A stretch of DNA of 7,483 nt from contig JAUVWD010000031.1 in NCBI GenBank assembly GCA_030604285.1, forward strand, positions 1 to 7,483, in the 5' to 3' direction. The translations under genes and the position numbers were made by a program. The notes under the pieces were generated by a model. It did not search any database and was not told the DNA's origin. It saw nothing but the letters and a program-made list of their open reading frames with translations. Each line of letters opens with the position of its first letter. Within the stretch, counting starts at the first letter, position 1. Below are positions 5,418 through 7,483 of this stretch, in pieces. The DNA is from Chloroflexota bacterium. Lineage in GTDB: Bacteria; Chloroflexota; Dehalococcoidia; GIF9; AB-539-J10.

Positions 5418-6722
5418 TCATTTCTTGGCTTTACTCTGCTTACGCTGAATCAGCAATTCGGCAAATTCATGCATCTTTTCTGCGTACTCAGCTTCGTTGA
5501 AGCTTGCCTCATCCTGGCAGTGATACTCAACCTCCAGGCTGGCGACGCCTAATTCTTCCTCAAGCTTTTTGGCGATTATACGACCGCTGCCATTATTAGT
5601 CACACAACCAGGCATCGCATAATGGACAAGCCCATCAATGTCAAGGTCTATGCAGGCTTCCCGTACATCTTCGTATCGCCTTTGCCACGTACCGAGCCAG
5701 GGATCACTAAGAGGAAACGCAGCTTGACACTCGATGGGAGAAAGCTTCCTACCCCATGTTCTCTCATCCTCTAGAGTTGGTACCGGCAGTGCACCAGGGC
5801 CAACTTCGTAATAAGGACAAGCTACCCCTCGCTCCTCCAAAGGAGCAAAGCCATCAGCAAAAAAGGGGAAACTGCTCAAGAAGCCAGCCCGAGCTTTTTC
5901 CTCCTGCATTCCTCCTCCTGTCCCTGCTTTCACCCTCTCCTCGATTTCCTCGGCCGCCTCTCGGTAGTATTGCACTACCAGCGGATCTCCCACAATGTCT
6001 AGAGGGGGCATTCTGCCTGCATCTCTACCTAGCACAGGGCAAGGTTTAACCTTCAACAATTCCCTAAATTTGGCTTGATACTTCCGACTTTGCTGATAGA
6101 TTTCTAGACTCTCTCTGAGCTTTCCTTCATCGTATTTCACCCCAGATATTTCCTTCTCAAACAAACGAATCATGTCATGGAATTGCTCCACCACGTATTG
6201 CAGTGCTTCCCACCTTTCCTCAAAGGGAACGTGCGTAGTAAGAGGGCAATCAATCACCACAGTAGGGACGTCGAAATGTCTCCCAGCCCAGATCATGGCT
6301 TCCGTCATACCATTACAATCAGCACGGGTAACACAAACACAATCAGGCTTAGGAACCTCACCTGCATCCGCGGCTTGTATAAAGGACGCAGCCAGTTGCA
6401 CCCGATCACAGCCGTAATCTGGGAAACCAGTGGCCCGTATGCGCCTAAGGTACTCGGGTACAAATCGCCTCATCAGAAAATCTCCGGCCATCTCCCACGA
6501 GTATGCCCGCATCCCCATTGCTTGAATCAGGTCGTAGGGAGCAGCATCTGCAGTGATGCAAGATGGCTTACCTGCTCGCCATTCTTTGAGCATAGTTTCA
6601 TGGCGGCGCCGCAGTAGCTCATAGAGTGTCCTGTTAGAATGCAGCATAGTGGCTGAGGGAGCCGCATCTATCTTTTCAACCCTTTTCCTGTATCTCTCAA
6701 CATATTCTTCAAATAGATTCAT
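5418..6722 (-). CDS. 2-Hydroxyacyl-CoA dehydratase / benzoyl-CoA reductase family, larger catalytic subunit (BcrB/BzdO/HgdA-like)
   Basis: A 434-residue catalytic subunit of the [4Fe-4S] dehydratase/reductase family, whose heterodimers accept ATP-activated electrons and reduce or dehydrate CoA-bound substrates. Three cysteines sit where cluster ligands are expected: Cys105 in PDYGCDRVQ, Cys136 in TRADCNGMTEA (family: CDG..K) and Cys373 in HYAMPGCVTNNG within the C-terminal lobe. The last lobe reads DIDGLVHYA, then a helix and LEVEYHCQDEAS, ending with a helix like the usual RIEAFIEML. The length suits BzdO/BcrB-type subunits. A charged helical insert lies at about 252-276. The ATG at 6722-6720 follows a strong GGGAGGT 5 bases upstream. 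It comes 54 bases after the smaller subunit and before the two activators, reproducing an N-O-P-Q order. Whether it is a true benzoyl-CoA-type reductase or a hydroxyacyl-CoA dehydratase cannot be decided by eye. Confidence 0.88.
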   Translation of the reverse strand: MNLFEEYVERYRKRVEKIDAAPSATMLHSNRTLYELLRRRHETMLKEWRAGKPSCITADAAPYDLIQAMGMRAYSWEMAGDFLMRRFVPEYLRRIRATGFPDYGCDRVQLAASFIQAADAGEVPKPDCVCVTRADCNGMTEAMIWAGRHFDVPTVVIDCPLTTHVPFEERWEALQYVVEQFHDMIRLFEKEISGVKYDEGKLRESLEIYQQSRKYQAKFRELLKVKPCPVLGRDAGRMPPLDIVGDPLVVQYYREAAEEIEERVKAGTGGGMQEEKARAGFLSSFPFFADGFAPLEERGVACPYYEVGPGALPVPTLEDERTWGRKLSPIECQAAFPLSDPWLGTWQRRYEDVREACIDLDIDGLVHYAMPGCVTNNGSGRIIAKKLEEELGVASLEVEYHCQDEASFNEAEYAEKMHEFAELLIQRKQSKAKK

Positions 6723-6727
6723 AATCT

Positions 6728-6734
6728 ACCTCCC
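6728..6734 (-). promoter_or_regulatory. Strong Shine-Dalgarno of the larger catalytic subunit gene
   Basis: GGGAGGT on the minus strand, 5 bases before the ATG at 6722-6720. It is the strongest ribosome site in the window and confirms that start. Confidence 0.65.
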
Positions 6735-6776
6735 TTCGAATTTTTCCAATAAGGCTTCTTGCCTACACTTCCGTAC

Positions 6777-7483
6777 TCACTTCTGCAACGTCTCCACAAA
6801 AGCGCCAATTCGAGTCATCAGCGCACCTTCGTCAGCTAAATGATACTGGCGCGTAAAACTAGTTACTGGTATGCCTGCCTTGCTCACAGTCTCCCTAAAA
6901 TGAGGATCAGTATACAAACGCGTAAATTCATACATATGAGGAAAGTTCAAGACTCCGTCGATATCATATTCCTTGACCCATTCTATTACTTTATCTACCT
7001 GCTTATCATAGGTGCTCATACGTGGGCAGGCCGGACGTCTCAGGTAGCTCCTAGCCAGGTCAAAGAGCGGATCTATACTGTTGTCCACCTCAGTGAACGC
7101 ATATCTACTACCGGTGTCCATATCATCCATAGCTACCACGGCTCCAGTCCTCTCGATAAGCTCCAAATACCCAGGATGATCAAGCCTGTCACTGGCTACG
7201 AGTAAGCGGGGCCGCGTTTGCTTTAGGGTTGCTTTTCGTTGCTCAAGGTATGATAACAATTCACCGAGTTCCTGGTTAAATTCATCTTTAGGCATTACGA
7301 GAGCTGCCGTTACTAACTTCAGAGTCTCACTCCCTGAGAGCGGGGGAACATCCCTCTTCCTGAGCTCGTACACCTTCCTTAAGAGACTTCGCGTTGTGCC
7401 ACAGGTCTCGATCGCTTGGTGCAAAGACTGTTCTGAAACAGCAACCTGGCCCAAATCCTCAAGTTGTGTAACAAGCCTAAACA
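6777..7483 (-). CDS. 2-Hydroxyacyl-CoA dehydratase / benzoyl-CoA reductase family, smaller subunit, 5' part outside window (BcrC/BzdN/HgdB-like)
   Basis: The frame stays open to the right edge, so this is the C-terminal part (234 residues visible) of a protein that in this family usually has about 380-430. No stop lies between base 7454 and the edge; a TTG near 7454 is therefore not the start. Family features are a helical linker (SLHQAIETCGTTRSLLRKVY then ELRKRD; usual pattern aI...N..R.llr.lyelR), PRLLVASDRLDHPGYLELIE, Cys in RRPACPRM, then KVIEWVKEYDIDGVLNFPH and a final MTRIGAFVETLQK (usual RIEAFIEML). The C-terminal cluster cysteine expected just after DGV is not there: the segment reads NFPHMYEFTR. 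It stops 54 bases before the next gene. The operon promoter must lie beyond this edge. Family is sure; the BzdN-like role is inferred from order. Confidence 0.87.
   Translation of the reverse strand, partial: FRLVTQLEDLGQVAVSEQSLHQAIETCGTTRSLLRKVYELRKRDVPPLSGSETLKLVTAALVMPKDEFNQELGELLSYLEQRKATLKQTRPRLLVASDRLDHPGYLELIERTGAVVAMDDMDTGSRYAFTEVDNSIDPLFDLARSYLRRPACPRMSTYDKQVDKVIEWVKEYDIDGVLNFPHMYEFTRLYTDPHFRETVSKAGIPVTSFTRQYHLADEGALMTRIGAFVETLQK

Noticed and set aside
5351..5440. Out-of-phase open stretch continuing past the larger subunit's stop
   Set aside because: It is short, lacks a ribosome site and family likeness, and shows no sign that the larger subunit is frameshifted; its C-terminus already ends in the expected helix.
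6177..6617. Plus-strand open frame of 146 codons
   Set aside because: It is antisense to the larger catalytic subunit, with His/Pro/Ser-rich shadow composition.
7452..7454. TTG as start codon of the rightmost gene
   Set aside because: The frame remains open to the window edge, and the visible part matches only the C-terminal portion of the family, so the true start lies outside.

Overview
All protein-coding genes that can be supported here lie on the minus strand and read from the right edge towards the left. They form one compact, probably operonic block. At the left edge, on the plus strand, is the tail of an insertion-sequence transposase. The gene set (oxygen-sensitive 2-hydroxyacyl-CoA dehydratase/benzoyl-CoA reductase subunits, their [4Fe-4S] ATPase activators, and a flavin/iron-sulfur dienoyl-CoA reductase type enzyme) points to a strictly anaerobic bacterium. 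Base composition is moderate. The phylum cannot be fixed from the sequence; a sulfate reducer, a syntroph, a Peptococcaceae-type Firmicute or an anaerobic Chloroflexota member would all fit.

Layout in transcription order (right to left): (1) 7483-6777, the C-terminal part of the smaller dehydratase/reductase subunit, cut by the window edge; (2) 6722-5418, the larger partner subunit; (3) 5296-4514 and (4) 4517-3729, two different BadF/BadG/BcrA/BcrD-type activator ATPases overlapping by 4 bases; (5) 3654-2641, an NAD(P)-binding protein like 2,4-diaminopentanoate dehydrogenase (dihydrodipicolinate-reductase-like fold); (6) 2582-2457, a truncated second copy of the 3' end of gene 4; (7) 2455-512, a 647-residue Old-Yellow-Enzyme/2,4-dienoyl-CoA reductase family protein. 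Then come about 180 bases without a convincing gene and the plus-strand end of an ISL3-type insertion sequence (up to about 330).

How the genes may work together: two catalytic subunits followed by two unequal activator ATPases is the N-O-P-Q order of class I, ATP-dependent benzoyl-CoA reductases (Bzd/Mbd type). Classical 2-hydroxyacyl-CoA dehydratases use a single homodimeric activator. My working model is an ATP-driven low-potential electron transfer onto an aromatic or enoyl/hydroxyacyl-CoA substrate, with the flavoenzyme acting on a dienoyl/enoyl-CoA product and the dehydrogenase-like protein acting on a side-chain or amino group. The substrate is unknown. No ferredoxin, CoA ligase or ring-hydrolase gene is visible.

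The most notable structural signal is the activator-tail remnant between genes 5 and 7. It keeps its stop codon, directly abuts the flavoenzyme gene, and supplies that gene's Shine-Dalgarno sequence. This suggests that the dehydrogenase-like gene entered the operon by a duplication or recombination event at the activator gene.
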